From Treponema sp. (GTDB taxonomy: Bacteria; Spirochaetota; Spirochaetia; Treponematales; Breznakiellaceae), in contig JAIRNB010000041.1 in assembly GCA_031258265.1 (NCBI GenBank), forward strand, positions 1 through 16,867: DNA of 16,867 nucleotides, given 5' to 3'. Each line of letters opens with the position of its first letter. The stretch's first letter is position 1. The notes under the pieces were generated by a model. That model had not been told where the DNA came from, did no database searches, and saw only the letters and a program-made list of their open reading frames with translations. Positions 1 to 6,908 of the stretch are shown in pieces. The position numbers were made by a program, and so were the translations under genes.

Positions 1-259
1 AATCAAATGTTTGGTCTATACCGCTTTCAATAGGGGCATATATTTTTACGACATTACCGCCAACCTTAAATACCGCATTCGTACCGGGGGTAAGATTCTT
101 AATTTCTAGAAATGGTATATTTTCTTTTGCGAAGATAAATTCGGCCAGCGGTGAAAAAGAGTTAATAGATTGAAAAACCCTGCTCCAGTCCTGCCAGTTG
201 TTAATTTCGCCATTGAAAAGATAATTTTTCTTATTTTTGTGCATTGTTTTTATATCCAT
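1..259 (-). CDS. Phosphotransferase-like protein (APH/choline kinase fold), N-terminal part only
   Basis: The gene runs off the left edge, so only the first 86 codons are seen, starting with ATG at 259 (a second in-frame ATG lies at 244). Residues 58-76 read PGTNAVFKVGGNVVKIYAP. This matches the nucleotide-binding loop and catalytic-lysine strand of aminoglycoside phosphotransferase-type kinases (GxNxVFxV...VVKI), with Lys72 the likely ATP-contacting lysine. The catalytic HxD and the Mg-binding Asp would be beyond the window, so substrate and activity cannot be judged. No clear Shine-Dalgarno precedes the ATG. About 36% of bases 1-240 are G or C (hand count), far below the neighbouring genes, which suggests recent acquisition. 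The frame is open to the edge. The family call is moderately secure; a specific function is not. Confidence 0.6.
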   Translation of the reverse strand, partial: MDIKTMHKNKKNYLFNGEINNWQDWSRVFQSINSFSPLAEFIFAKENIPFLEIKNLTPGTNAVFKVGGNVVKIYAPIESGIDQTFD

Positions 260-275
260 GGTTTTTCATATTAGA

Positions 276-417
276 GTTGTTTAAAAACTTCAGTTTTTAA
301 ACAACAACCGCGTAAAAATAACAAAAAACGCGGATTTTGTTAGAAATCTGCGTTTTTTGTAAGACTTGTAAGCCAAGCTTCGCTTGGCAAAGAACCAACC
401 GGGTTCTTGAACAAGTC
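276..417. repeat. Array of hairpins with a three-way-junction fold
   Basis: Hairpin 1 (276-305) is a perfect inverted repeat, GTTGTTTAAAAACT with a TC loop. Hairpin 2 (321-338 with 343-360, loop GTTA) pairs 18 bp; its two non-Watson-Crick pairs are G-U in plus-strand RNA, and its A6/T6 flanks make it terminator-like in both directions. Element 3 (363-417) is closed by GACTTGT (363-369) pairing with ACAAGTC (411-417). It contains two hairpins: GCCAAGC-TTC-GCTTGGC (372-388) and AAGAACC with GGTTCTT (390-396, 402-408). Almost every base in the block is paired. It looks like a dispersed intergenic repeat or a structured RNA; only the fold is directly visible. Confidence 0.6.
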
Positions 418-466
418 CATTTTGTCAATTATTTTTCATCTTTATTCGAGGTAGGGTTTAATACCC

Positions 467-507
467 AAAAACCCGCCCGCCTTTCAGCGGGGGAGTTTTG
501 GGGCGGG
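467..507 (-). terminator. Likely intrinsic terminator of the GH2 gene
   Basis: Read on the minus strand, CCCGCCC (507-501) can pair with GGGCGGG (478-472), directly followed by five Ts (471-467). A nested alternative stem, CCCGC/GCGGG, uses 476-480 and 487-491. It lies about 90 bases past the GH2 stop codon. The loop of the larger stem is long, so the exact fold is uncertain. Confidence 0.45.
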
Positions 508-597
508 GAGCTTCATATAGGTCCGGCGCATGGCGGGATTATGCGAAACAAAAACGCCCCGCCTGTTTTCCCCGCGGACTCCGCGCCGCCGGGCCGT

Positions 598-2400
598 TTA
601 CTTCCCCCCGGCGATTTCACCGTAGAATTGACGCATCACGTAATATGCGGGCTTGCGGGTAAGACGGTCCGCGTCTATAAGGCCCTTGCGGTTAAAGCCC
701 TCCTGGTAGCGGTTGAGGCGGCGGGGACAGCGGAAATCGTAAAGAATCCAGGGGGTAAGGCCGGCGATATACGGGCACTGTTTGAAGGTCTCCACCTGTT
801 TTTCGTACAGGGCCTTTTGTTTGTCTTCGGTCCACAGATCGTCCGCGGTGCCCCGCTGGCCCTGACGGGCCCCGCCGCCGAATTCGCAGATCAGCACGGG
901 CTTTTCCGGCTGCGAGTTGGCAAGAATCCGGGGCAGTTTGCCGAAGTCCGGATCGTACCAGCCGTAATATTCGTTGATTCCGATAATATCGAGAAAATCC
1001 GCCAGCCGGTCCTGTATTAAAAGATTTTCATGATCGATAAGACAGGCGGCGGAGACCAGCCGGGAATCGTCCAGGCTCCGGGCTTTTTTTACCAGAGCTG
1101 ACATGAAACTAAGCCGGTCATCGGTGTCGGCATTTTCGTTCCCCACGGACCAGATGATCACGCTGGCCCGGTTGCGGTCCCGGAGGATCAGTTCCGAAAG
1201 CTGGTTCTCCGCGTCCCCGTAGGTAGGGGGATTACCAAAGGCCACCGCCCAGTACACCGGCGTTTCCTCCCAGAGGAGGACCCCCTCTTCATCGGCGATC
1301 TTCGCAAAGAGGCCGTCGTGGGGGTAATGGGCCAGGCGGAGGTAGTTGCCGTTCATCTCCTTAAGATCCCTGATGACAGAACGGATAAGGGCGGCGTTGG
1401 TGGTTTTCCCCAGTTTGATATGATCCTCGTGGACGCAGACCCCCCGGAGGAAGACCTTCTTACCGTTAAGAAAAATATCCGTCCCTCTGACACTGATTTC
1501 CCGGAAGCCGATCCGGTCCCTGATCCGGTCGCCCGGCGCGGCATCCTGACCCTGGGGGATAAAATCAATTTGAACATCGTAGAGTTTGGGGGATTCGGGA
1601 CTCCACAGGACGGGCTTGGCTTCAATTTCCAGGCAGGCCCGGCTGTCCCGGACCGCCCCTTCCGCGACGGTCCCCAGTTCCGGTATTTCAACACGGACCT
1701 GGCCCCCGGCCCCGCCGCCCAGGTATATGTCCGCCAGGATCTTCCCGCCGCCGGGGGCCAGGCGGAGGAACCAGTCTTTGATATGCCGGGCCGGCAGGCG
1801 GTAGAGCAGCACATCCCGGTAAAGGCCCCCGTAGTTGAACCAGTCCGTATTGTCCGTGGGGATTCTGTAGGGGCTTCTGCGGGCATCCACAGCCACGATG
1901 ATCCGGTTTTCCGCGGCGGGGCCCCGCTTTACCAGGGCCGTAATATCAAAATTGAAGGGGGTGGAAGCGCCGTCATGGGAACCTGCCAGGATGCCGTTGA
2001 GGAACACGGAAGCCCGGTAGGAGGCCCCCTCGAAACGCAGGATGAGGCGTTCCCCTTCATCTTTAGGGATATAGCCGAAGGTCCGGGTGTAGATTCCGGT
2101 ACTTTCGTAGTAGTACAGTTCCGGCCGTTCCAGGTTCCAGACCGCCGGCACCTTAATCCTGTCCCAGGCTTCCCAATCCCAGTCGCAGGGCAGGGGCAGA
2201 CCGGCGGGGCTTAGGCGGACATCCCTGTACCAATGGGCCCGCCGCAGGGTGTCGTACCAGTCGGGAATAAAATTCCAGCGGCCGTTGAGGGATTCTCCGC
2301 CGCGGCCGGCGGTATTGATAAGGCTGTCGCTGCCGGCCCGGATTTCCAAGTATTCCGCCTCATAATCCGAATTATGAATATTGGACTGGTAATTTGCCAT
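598..2400 (-). CDS. Glycoside hydrolase family 2, probable beta-glucuronidase
   Basis: This 600-residue retaining glycosidase of family GH2 is the size usual for beta-glucuronidases. An N-terminal sugar-binding jelly roll (about 35-200, with WYRDV and GIYTRTF), an immunoglobulin-like domain (about 205-300) and a TIM barrel (about 305-600, entered at LNGKKVFLRGVCVHED) follow in order. The acid/base is Glu422 in WSVGNEN and the nucleophile Glu506 in LICEFGGG. Asn570-Arg-Lys572 near the C-terminus matches the NxK motif that binds the C6 carboxylate in glucuronidases, which favours beta-glucuronidase over beta-galactosidase. There is no signal peptide, so the enzyme should be cytoplasmic and act on imported glucuronides or oligosaccharides. 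GGAGG lies 7 bases before the ATG. The gene is transcribed away from the flagellar operon. Family certain, exact substrate inferred. Confidence 0.88.
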   Translation of the reverse strand: MANYQSNIHNSDYEAEYLEIRAGSDSLINTAGRGGESLNGRWNFIPDWYDTLRRAHWYRDVRLSPAGLPLPCDWDWEAWDRIKVPAVWNLERPELYYYESTGIYTRTFGYIPKDEGERLILRFEGASYRASVFLNGILAGSHDGASTPFNFDITALVKRGPAAENRIIVAVDARRSPYRIPTDNTDWFNYGGLYRDVLLYRLPARHIKDWFLRLAPGGGKILADIYLGGGAGGQVRVEIPELGTVAEGAVRDSRACLEIEAKPVLWSPESPKLYDVQIDFIPQGQDAAPGDRIRDRIGFREISVRGTDIFLNGKKVFLRGVCVHEDHIKLGKTTNAALIRSVIRDLKEMNGNYLRLAHYPHDGLFAKIADEEGVLLWEETPVYWAVAFGNPPTYGDAENQLSELILRDRNRASVIIWSVGNENADTDDRLSFMSALVKKARSLDDSRLVSAACLIDHENLLIQDRLADFLDIIGINEYYGWYDPDFGKLPRILANSQPEKPVLICEFGGGARQGQRGTADDLWTEDKQKALYEKQVETFKQCPYIAGLTPWILYDFRCPRRLNRYQEGFNRKGLIDADRLTRKPAYYVMRQFYGEIAGGK

Positions 2401-2432
2401 GGGAGGCCTCCTTGATTTAGTGTCGCATTATC

Positions 2433-2854
2433 TAATATACAGCCTTCGGCTGTATATGCTGGCCGGCAGGGGGCGAAGTAAAAGCGTCCTGGTAAGGACG
2501 TGTTAAGGAAAAAATGTAACACCCGCCCGTCGCAGGGTAACTGTATTTATCCCGGCCAAATGCAAGCCCGTCTTTAGGCGGGCGGGCGCGCCGCGGGGCT
2601 GGCTGTGATAAATGTATACGTTTTTGCAAAGCAAAAACGTATGCGTTTATCACAGCCGGCCCCGCGGCGCGCCCGCCCGTCTAAAGCCGGGCTCGCATTT
2701 GGCCGGGATATATACAGTTGCCGTGCGCCGGGCGGGTGTTACATTTTTTCCTTAACGCCCCTTACCGGGGCGCTTTTACTTCGCCCCATGCCGGCCAGCT
2801 CAAACCGCAGGTTTGAGCTGGGACAAAAGCCACAAAGCCGAAGGCTGTACATTA
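2433..2854. repeat. Giant near-palindrome (about 420 bp inverted repeat)
   Basis: The centre is ACGTTTTTGC-AAA-GCAAAAACGT at 2618-2640. From there 2458-2627 is the inverted copy of 2631-2799. I aligned 2502-2627 with 2631-2756 base by base: 10 mismatches in 126 pairs, no gaps, and five of the ten are G-U in plus-strand RNA. Beyond that the arms continue with one 1-base indel around a hairpin. The outer ends also match (TAATATACAGCC at 2433-2444 and GGCTGTACATTA at 2843-2854), with about 34 extra bases at 2800-2833 on the right. No clear target-site duplication was seen. It is most likely a MITE-like insertion or two fused head-to-head repeat copies. It fills the region between the divergent GH2 gene and flagellar operon and holds no convincing gene. 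Confidence 0.9.
2797..2819. repeat. Hairpin in the extra segment of the right palindrome arm
   Basis: AGCTCAAACC, loop GCA, GGTTTGAGCT: a perfect 10-bp stem. It lies mostly in the segment missing from the left arm, which has its own, different hairpin at this point (ACAGCC-TTC-GGCTGT, 2439-2453). Confidence 0.8.
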
Positions 2855-2930
2855 ACCTTATGGTCCGGTTGGGGGCGGTGTACGGAGCAGCCGGAATTGT
2901 TCCCGGGCGGCATATTTTTTTCGTAAGCTA

Positions 2931-2962
2931 TAGACTTTTTAATGTGTTCCGGATATTATAAT
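2931..2962 (+). promoter_or_regulatory. Candidate sigma-70 promoter of the flagellar operon
   Basis: A perfect TATAAT lies at 2957-2962, about 120 bases before fliO and outside the palindrome. The -35 side is poor: TAGACT (2931-2936) at 20 bases or ACTTTT (2934-2939) at 17. No sigma-28 consensus was found here, which fits an early-class motility operon. The long leader to fliO has no obvious structure. Confidence 0.4.
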
Positions 2963-3068
2963 ACGATGGGTTGAAACTAAAATGTCAAATTTGATGATTA
3001 TCACCTGGGACAGGTAATTTTAGAATCGGCCCGGTTTTTTATCTATTCCGAACGTTCAGTTTGTACTT

Positions 3069-3076
3069 GGGAGGGG
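3069..3076 (+). promoter_or_regulatory. Ribosome binding site deciding the fliO start
   Basis: GGGAGGGG ends 5 bases before CTG at 3082. The in-frame TTG codons at 3061 and 3067 lie before or inside this site and have no Shine-Dalgarno of their own, and no ATG or GTG is in frame nearby. Confidence 0.6.
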
Positions 3077-3081
3077 AAAAA

Positions 3082-3738
3082 CTGAAAACGTCATTCATTT
3101 ACCGTGTTAAATTTAATTTGTTCTCGGCGGTGCTAAGCCTTGCGCTGCTTATGGCGGGGGGATTCGGCCTGGGGGCCCAGGAAGGGGCCTCCCCTGCCGG
3201 AGCTTCCGCTGAAAGCCCCGCCGAAGCCCCTTCCCCGGTTCTCCCCGCCGAGGGGGAGATCTTCCTGGGGGAGGAGAGTCCCGGCGTTTCCGTGGCGGAG
3301 CCCGGACCGGTTTCCGGTTTCGCTATCTTCCGCACGGTGCTGCTCGTCATCCTGGCCGCCGCCGCAATCTACGGCCTTGTCCATGTGGTAAAAAAGCTCT
3401 CCCAGGCCCGGGAGCCGCCGAATTCCAGTCTGCGGATTCTGGCCGCCGTCCGGCTGGGGCCGGGCCGTTTCCTCCACCTGGTAGCCCTGGGAAGCCGGGC
3501 CTGGCTGGTGGGCTCCGGGGAGGGGGGAATCTCCCATATCGCCGATATTACCGAGCAGGAAACCCTGGATACCCTTTTCCTCGAAGAGTCCCGGCAGAAC
3601 GGGGCCTCCGGCCGGACCGGGGATTTTCAGTCCCTGCTCCGCCGCCTGGGGGTATTAAAATCCCCCGAAAAGGCCGGCGACCAGGAGAATCTCGCGGAGA
3701 AGATCCGCCTCCGCCGTGACCGGCTCAGGGGGCTGTGA
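3082..3738 (+). CDS. fliO: Flagellar biosynthesis protein FliO (FliZ-type)
   Basis: FliO is a membrane protein that helps the FliP ring assemble in the flagellar export gate. With the CTG start it has 218 residues; a TTG at 3061 would add 7. Visible parts are a signal-peptide-like hydrophobic stretch (about 12-31, ending GLGAQE), an Ala/Pro/Glu-rich periplasmic linker (about 32-76) and one transmembrane helix (about 82-104). A FliO-type cytoplasmic domain follows (117-157, with LGPGRFLHLVALGSRAWLVGS), then a charged tail. The signal peptide plus one membrane helix is the arrangement expected for spirochaete FliO. It directly precedes fliP, with stop and start sharing one base (TGATG). The sequence is poorly conserved, but position and domain pattern make the call firm. 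Confidence 0.88.
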   Translation: MKTSFIYRVKFNLFSAVLSLALLMAGGFGLGAQEGASPAGASAESPAEAPSPVLPAEGEIFLGEESPGVSVAEPGPVSGFAIFRTVLLVILAAAAIYGLVHVVKKLSQAREPPNSSLRILAAVRLGPGRFLHLVALGSRAWLVGSGEGGISHIADITEQETLDTLFLEESRQNGASGRTGDFQSLLRRLGVLKSPEKAGDQENLAEKIRLRRDRLRGL

Positions 3739-4574
3739 TGAAATTTTCTTTCCGGTCCCGCCGCCGGTTTTTTCTCGCGGTTTTTTTGATTCTGGGCCTC
3801 GTTCCGGCGGCGGCCCAGGCGCAGGAATTACCGGCCTTTCCAAACCTTTCCACCCAGGGGACCGTGGAGATTCCCAGCCCGCCCCCCGCGCCGGTGGTTC
3901 CCTTTATCGACCTTTCCGTCAGGAATCCCCAGACCGGACAAGAGGTGGCCTTTTCCCTCCAGCTCCTCCTCCTCTTAACGGTCCTTTCCCTGGCCCCCAG
4001 CATCATTATCCTGATGACCAGTTTCCTCAGAATCTCAATCGTCCTGGACTTTGTTAAACGGGCTCTTTCCCTTCAGCAGGTGCCCCCCAACCAGGTACTC
4101 CTGGGGATTTCCCTGTTTATGACCATTTTTATCATGTGGCCCAGCTTCGAGACGATCTACAACAACTCCCTGCGCCCCCTTTCCCAGGGGGAACTTTCGG
4201 TCCAGGAGGCCTACCGGGAAGCGGAAGCCCCGTTAAGGCTTTTCATGTACCGCCAGATGGCGGGGAGGCCGGAAAATATCCGGCTGTTCATGGCCATGCG
4301 GGGTTTGGACAGGCCGGAGACCCTGGCGGATGTCCCCACCTACGTGTTGATCCCGGCCTTTATTCTGAATGAGCTAACCATAGCTTTTAAGATAGGGATA
4401 CTGCTTTTTGTTCCCTTTATCATCATCGACATGGTGGTGGCCAGCGCCCTCATGTCCATGGGTATGATCATGCTTCCTCCGGTGATGATATCCATGCCCT
4501 TCAAGCTTATCCTGTTCATCCTGGTGGATGGCTGGGGTCTTTTAACGGATCAGTTGGTCCGTTCCTTTGCTTAG
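3738..4574 (+). CDS. fliP: Flagellar export gate protein FliP
   Basis: FliP forms the pentameric core of the export gate in the inner membrane. The protein has 278 residues from the ATG at 3738, preceded by AGGGGG; a GTG one codon earlier (3735) is possible but less likely. There is an N-terminal cleavable signal peptide (about 1-29, AAAQAQE), as FliP uniquely has among gate proteins. A Pro-rich stretch and four membrane helices follow. Family signatures are seen at 87-110 (PSIIILMTSFLRISIVLDF) and 200-219 (PTYVLIPAFILNELTIAFKI), with a periplasmic loop (about 135-200) between them. The length is slightly above the usual 245 because of the longer linker after the signal peptide. It sits between fliO and fliQ as in other spirochaetes. 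Confidence 0.97.
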   Translation: MKFSFRSRRRFFLAVFLILGLVPAAAQAQELPAFPNLSTQGTVEIPSPPPAPVVPFIDLSVRNPQTGQEVAFSLQLLLLLTVLSLAPSIIILMTSFLRISIVLDFVKRALSLQQVPPNQVLLGISLFMTIFIMWPSFETIYNNSLRPLSQGELSVQEAYREAEAPLRLFMYRQMAGRPENIRLFMAMRGLDRPETLADVPTYVLIPAFILNELTIAFKIGILLFVPFIIIDMVVASALMSMGMIMLPPVMISMPFKLILFILVDGWGLLTDQLVRSFA

Positions 4575-4582
4575 GAGCCGGA

Positions 4583-4858
4583 ATGAGTATTGGGGAAGTT
4601 GTCACCCTGCTGCGGGGAGGGGTTCTTGAGGTGCTGTACCTGGCGGCCCCCATGCTGTTCTCCGCCCTGATTGTGGGGCTCCTGGTGGCAATTCTCCAGG
4701 CCACCACTTCCATCCAGGAACAGACTCTTACCTTTGTGCCCAAGGTTATCGCCATTCTCCTGATGCTGATGTTCCTGGGCGGCTGGATGTTTTCCCACCT
4801 GCGGGATTACACGATCCAGTTATTCAAGATGATTCCTAACATGGCGGGCCGGGGATGA
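4583..4858 (+). CDS. fliQ: Flagellar export gate protein FliQ
   Basis: FliQ is a two-helix membrane subunit that packs around the FliP-FliR core of the export gate. The 91 residues match the usual length of about 89. Helices lie at about 15-40 and 50-73, with the conserved QATTSIQEQTLTFVPK loop between them. A GGAG lies 8 nt before the ATG, just after the fliP stop. Its stop overlaps the fliR start (ATGA at 4855-4858), which suggests translational coupling. Confidence 0.97.
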   Translation: MSIGEVVTLLRGGVLEVLYLAAPMLFSALIVGLLVAILQATTSIQEQTLTFVPKVIAILLMLMFLGGWMFSHLRDYTIQLFKMIPNMAGRG

Positions 4859-5721
4859 TAACCGAAGAACTCTTAAACGAAATACTCCTCTGGGCTCCCG
4901 CCTTTCTCCTTATCGCCGCCCGGGCCCTGGCGATCATCGAGACGGCCCCCCTGCTTTCCTCCGATGCGATTCCCCAGGCGGCAAAGATCTCCCTGGCGGC
5001 CCTGGCGGCCTTTGCGGTCCTGCCCCGGGGTATAGATCCAAGCCCGGGCTTTATGGACAGTTACCCGATGTTCCGTCTCGATCCGGTGGTCCTTAACCCC
5101 CTGGGCCTGTACTTCTTCCTTCTCCTTATCGGGGAAGCGGTTATCGGGGTGATTACCGGCTTTTTTATCACGATCATTTTTTCCGCCTTCTCCACCGCGG
5201 GCCAGTTTTTCTCCCTTCAAATGGGCTTTGGGGCTTCGGAAACCTTCGATCCCCTTTCCCAGATCGAAAATCCCCTGATGGGCCAGTACCTGAACTTGGT
5301 AGCCATGCTGGTTTTTCTGATTGCCGGGGGTTTTCAGGAACTTTTTCTGGGGGGCTTCTGGCGCTCCGTCCAGTCCCTCAGCATCGCTTCCCTGGCCGCG
5401 GGCCGCGAACAGGTCCTGGGCATGCTTTTGATGGGGCTTTCCCGGCTTTTTCTGGATGCCATCATCATTTCCATGCCAATTTTAGGGACCCTTTTTCTAA
5501 CTTCTCTTGCCACGGGGCTTATTTCAAAGGCGGCCCCCCAGATCAACATCCTCTCCGAAGGCTTCCCCGTTTCCATTACCGTGGCCTTCCTCCTCATTTT
5601 CACCTCCCTTCCCTACATGATGGAGGCTTTTAGCCGGGTGATCGATGCGGGTTTTTCGAGTTTTCAGGATCTCCTGGTCCAGGTGGGGGAGCAGATTGCC
5701 GATGTGGGGATAAACCCGTGA
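4855..5721 (+). CDS. fliR: Flagellar export gate protein FliR
   Basis: FliR is the single-copy gate subunit that completes the FliP5-FliQ4-FliR1 complex. The 288 residues contain several hydrophobic helices. The signature block near 95-130 (GEAVIGVITGFFITIIFSAF then AGQFFSLQMGFG) is followed by ETFDP, and QINILSEGFPVSI lies near 225-240. The start ATG overlaps the fliQ stop and the stop overlaps the flhB GTG (GTGA at 5718-5721), so fliQ, fliR and flhB are probably translationally coupled. Length is normal (about 260-290). No anomalies seen. Confidence 0.97.
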   Translation: MITEELLNEILLWAPAFLLIAARALAIIETAPLLSSDAIPQAAKISLAALAAFAVLPRGIDPSPGFMDSYPMFRLDPVVLNPLGLYFFLLLIGEAVIGVITGFFITIIFSAFSTAGQFFSLQMGFGASETFDPLSQIENPLMGQYLNLVAMLVFLIAGGFQELFLGGFWRSVQSLSIASLAAGREQVLGMLLMGLSRLFLDAIIISMPILGTLFLTSLATGLISKAAPQINILSEGFPVSITVAFLLIFTSLPYMMEAFSRVIDAGFSSFQDLLVQVGEQIADVGINP

Positions 5722-6893
5722 TTTCCTTCAAGCTTTTCCGGAGAATCCCCCAGGGGCTGCCGGGGGACAGGGACCTTTCCGCCGCCCTGAACATTGATCT
5801 GCAGTGGTTTGCCGCCGAGGATGAAGGCCGTACCGAGGAACCCTCGGAACTCAAGATACAGAAAGCCCGGGAGGAAGGCCGGGTCGCCAAGAGCCAGGAA
5901 CTTATCGGCGCCCTGGGGCTGCTGCTCCCCGCCCTGCTCTTGATCTTCCTTGGCCCCTCCATGCTGAAAACCTGCGTAGAGATGCTGCGTTTTTTCTTTA
6001 CCCGGATCACCGAACTGGACCCCGTGGGGGATCGTTTTGTGGCGGGGCTTTTTTTCCGGTATTTTTTCCGCCTTGTTCTGCCCCTGGTCATCGTGGCCAT
6101 GCTCTCGGGAATCCTCTCTAATCTGGTACAGATGGGTTTTATCTTTACCACCAAACCCCTGACCCCGGATTTTACCAAGATTCTGCCCCGTATCGGCCAG
6201 TATTTTCAGCGGACCCTCTTTTCCGTGGACGGCTTGTTTAATTTTTTTAAGTCCGTCGTCAAAATGGGAATCATCGGCATGGTGGCCTATTTCCTTATCC
6301 GCTCGGATCTGGAAAAGCTTATCAACCTGGAAAGGGCCGCCCTGTGGACGGGGATCAGTACCGTCGCTTCCCTGGCGGCCAGGATGCTGATCATCAGCGC
6401 CCTGCTCCTCCTCCTCCTTTCCATACCGGATTTTCTGTTTCAGCGATGGCGCTATACCGAATCCCTGCGGATGACCCGGGAAGAGGTAAAAGAAGAACGG
6501 AAGCAGTACGAAGGGGACCCCTATGTCCGTTCCCGGATTCGCTCCCGGATGCGGCAGATGATGATGCAGAACATGGCGGTCAACGTTCCCAAGGCGGATG
6601 TGGTGATCACTAACCCGACTCACTACGCGGTGGCCCTGGAGTACCACCAGGGAACCATGCCGGCCCCCCAGATTACCGCCAAGGGGGAGGATGAACTGGC
6701 CCTGCGGATTCGCCGTATCGCCCAGGATAACGGGGTTCCCCTGGTGGAAAACCGGCCCCTGGCCCGGACTCTCTATGCGGAACTTGATGTGGGGGACTAT
6801 ATCCCCCAAAGGTACTTCGAGGCGGTGGCGGCTGTTCTGTCAAAGGTTATGAAGATCAACGAAGAACGGCGTAAGGAGGCTGTGGGGGCATGA
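5718..6893 (+). CDS. flhB: Flagellar export switch protein FlhB
   Basis: FlhB sits in the export gate and switches substrate specificity from rod/hook to filament proteins after cleaving itself. The 391 residues show an N-terminal block DLQWFAAEDEGRTEEPS (27-43), four membrane helices between about 63 and 240, and a cytoplasmic domain. That domain carries the autocleavage motif Asn299-Pro-Thr-His302 in VVITNPTHYAVALEY. The residues needed for cleavage are intact. The GTG start, with GGGGAT 8 bases before it, overlaps the fliR stop. It gives about 24 residues more than the Bacillus-type N-terminus, which starts just before the DLQxFA block. flhA follows after 15 bases. Confidence 0.97.
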   Translation: MISFKLFRRIPQGLPGDRDLSAALNIDLQWFAAEDEGRTEEPSELKIQKAREEGRVAKSQELIGALGLLLPALLLIFLGPSMLKTCVEMLRFFFTRITELDPVGDRFVAGLFFRYFFRLVLPLVIVAMLSGILSNLVQMGFIFTTKPLTPDFTKILPRIGQYFQRTLFSVDGLFNFFKSVVKMGIIGMVAYFLIRSDLEKLINLERAALWTGISTVASLAARMLIISALLLLLLSIPDFLFQRWRYTESLRMTREEVKEERKQYEGDPYVRSRIRSRMRQMMMQNMAVNVPKADVVITNPTHYAVALEYHQGTMPAPQITAKGEDELALRIRRIAQDNGVPLVENRPLARTLYAELDVGDYIPQRYFEAVAAVLSKVMKINEERRKEAVGA

Positions 6894-6908
6894 TGGAGGC
6901 GCTGATCT

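Larger units (their letters stand above)
260..597. other. Intergenic region of hairpins, no gene supported
   Basis: These 338 bases separate two minus-strand genes. They hold the hairpin array at 276-417 and the likely GH2 terminator at 467-507, each listed separately. A smaller hairpin, GGGT-TTAAT-ACCC, lies at 453-465. The plus-strand open frame through here continues antisense into the GH2 gene and has no family signature, so it is not called. Confidence 0.6.

Noticed and set aside
337..1020. Plus-strand 227-codon open frame
   Set aside because: It spans the hairpin array and then lies antisense to the GH2 gene; no family signature and an implausible composition.
2432..2961. Two divergent open frames in the palindrome encoding nearly identical peptides (both with LSQPAPRRARP and GGCYIFSLT)
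   Set aside because: They are mirror images created by the inverted repeat, their starts overlap across the centre, neither has a ribosome binding site, and the plus-strand one runs past the repeat into unrelated sequence.
3050..3057. GAACGTTC palindrome before fliO, resembling half of a LexA box
   Set aside because: It lacks the spacer between half-sites needed for a LexA/DinR operator and is only 8 bases long.
5664..6809. Minus-strand 381-codon open frame antisense to flhB, and similar long antisense frames in the GH2 gene, flhA, flhF and fapA
   Set aside because: Shadows of G+C-rich coding sequence; His/Gly/Gln-rich peptides without domains, while the sense frames are recognised proteins.
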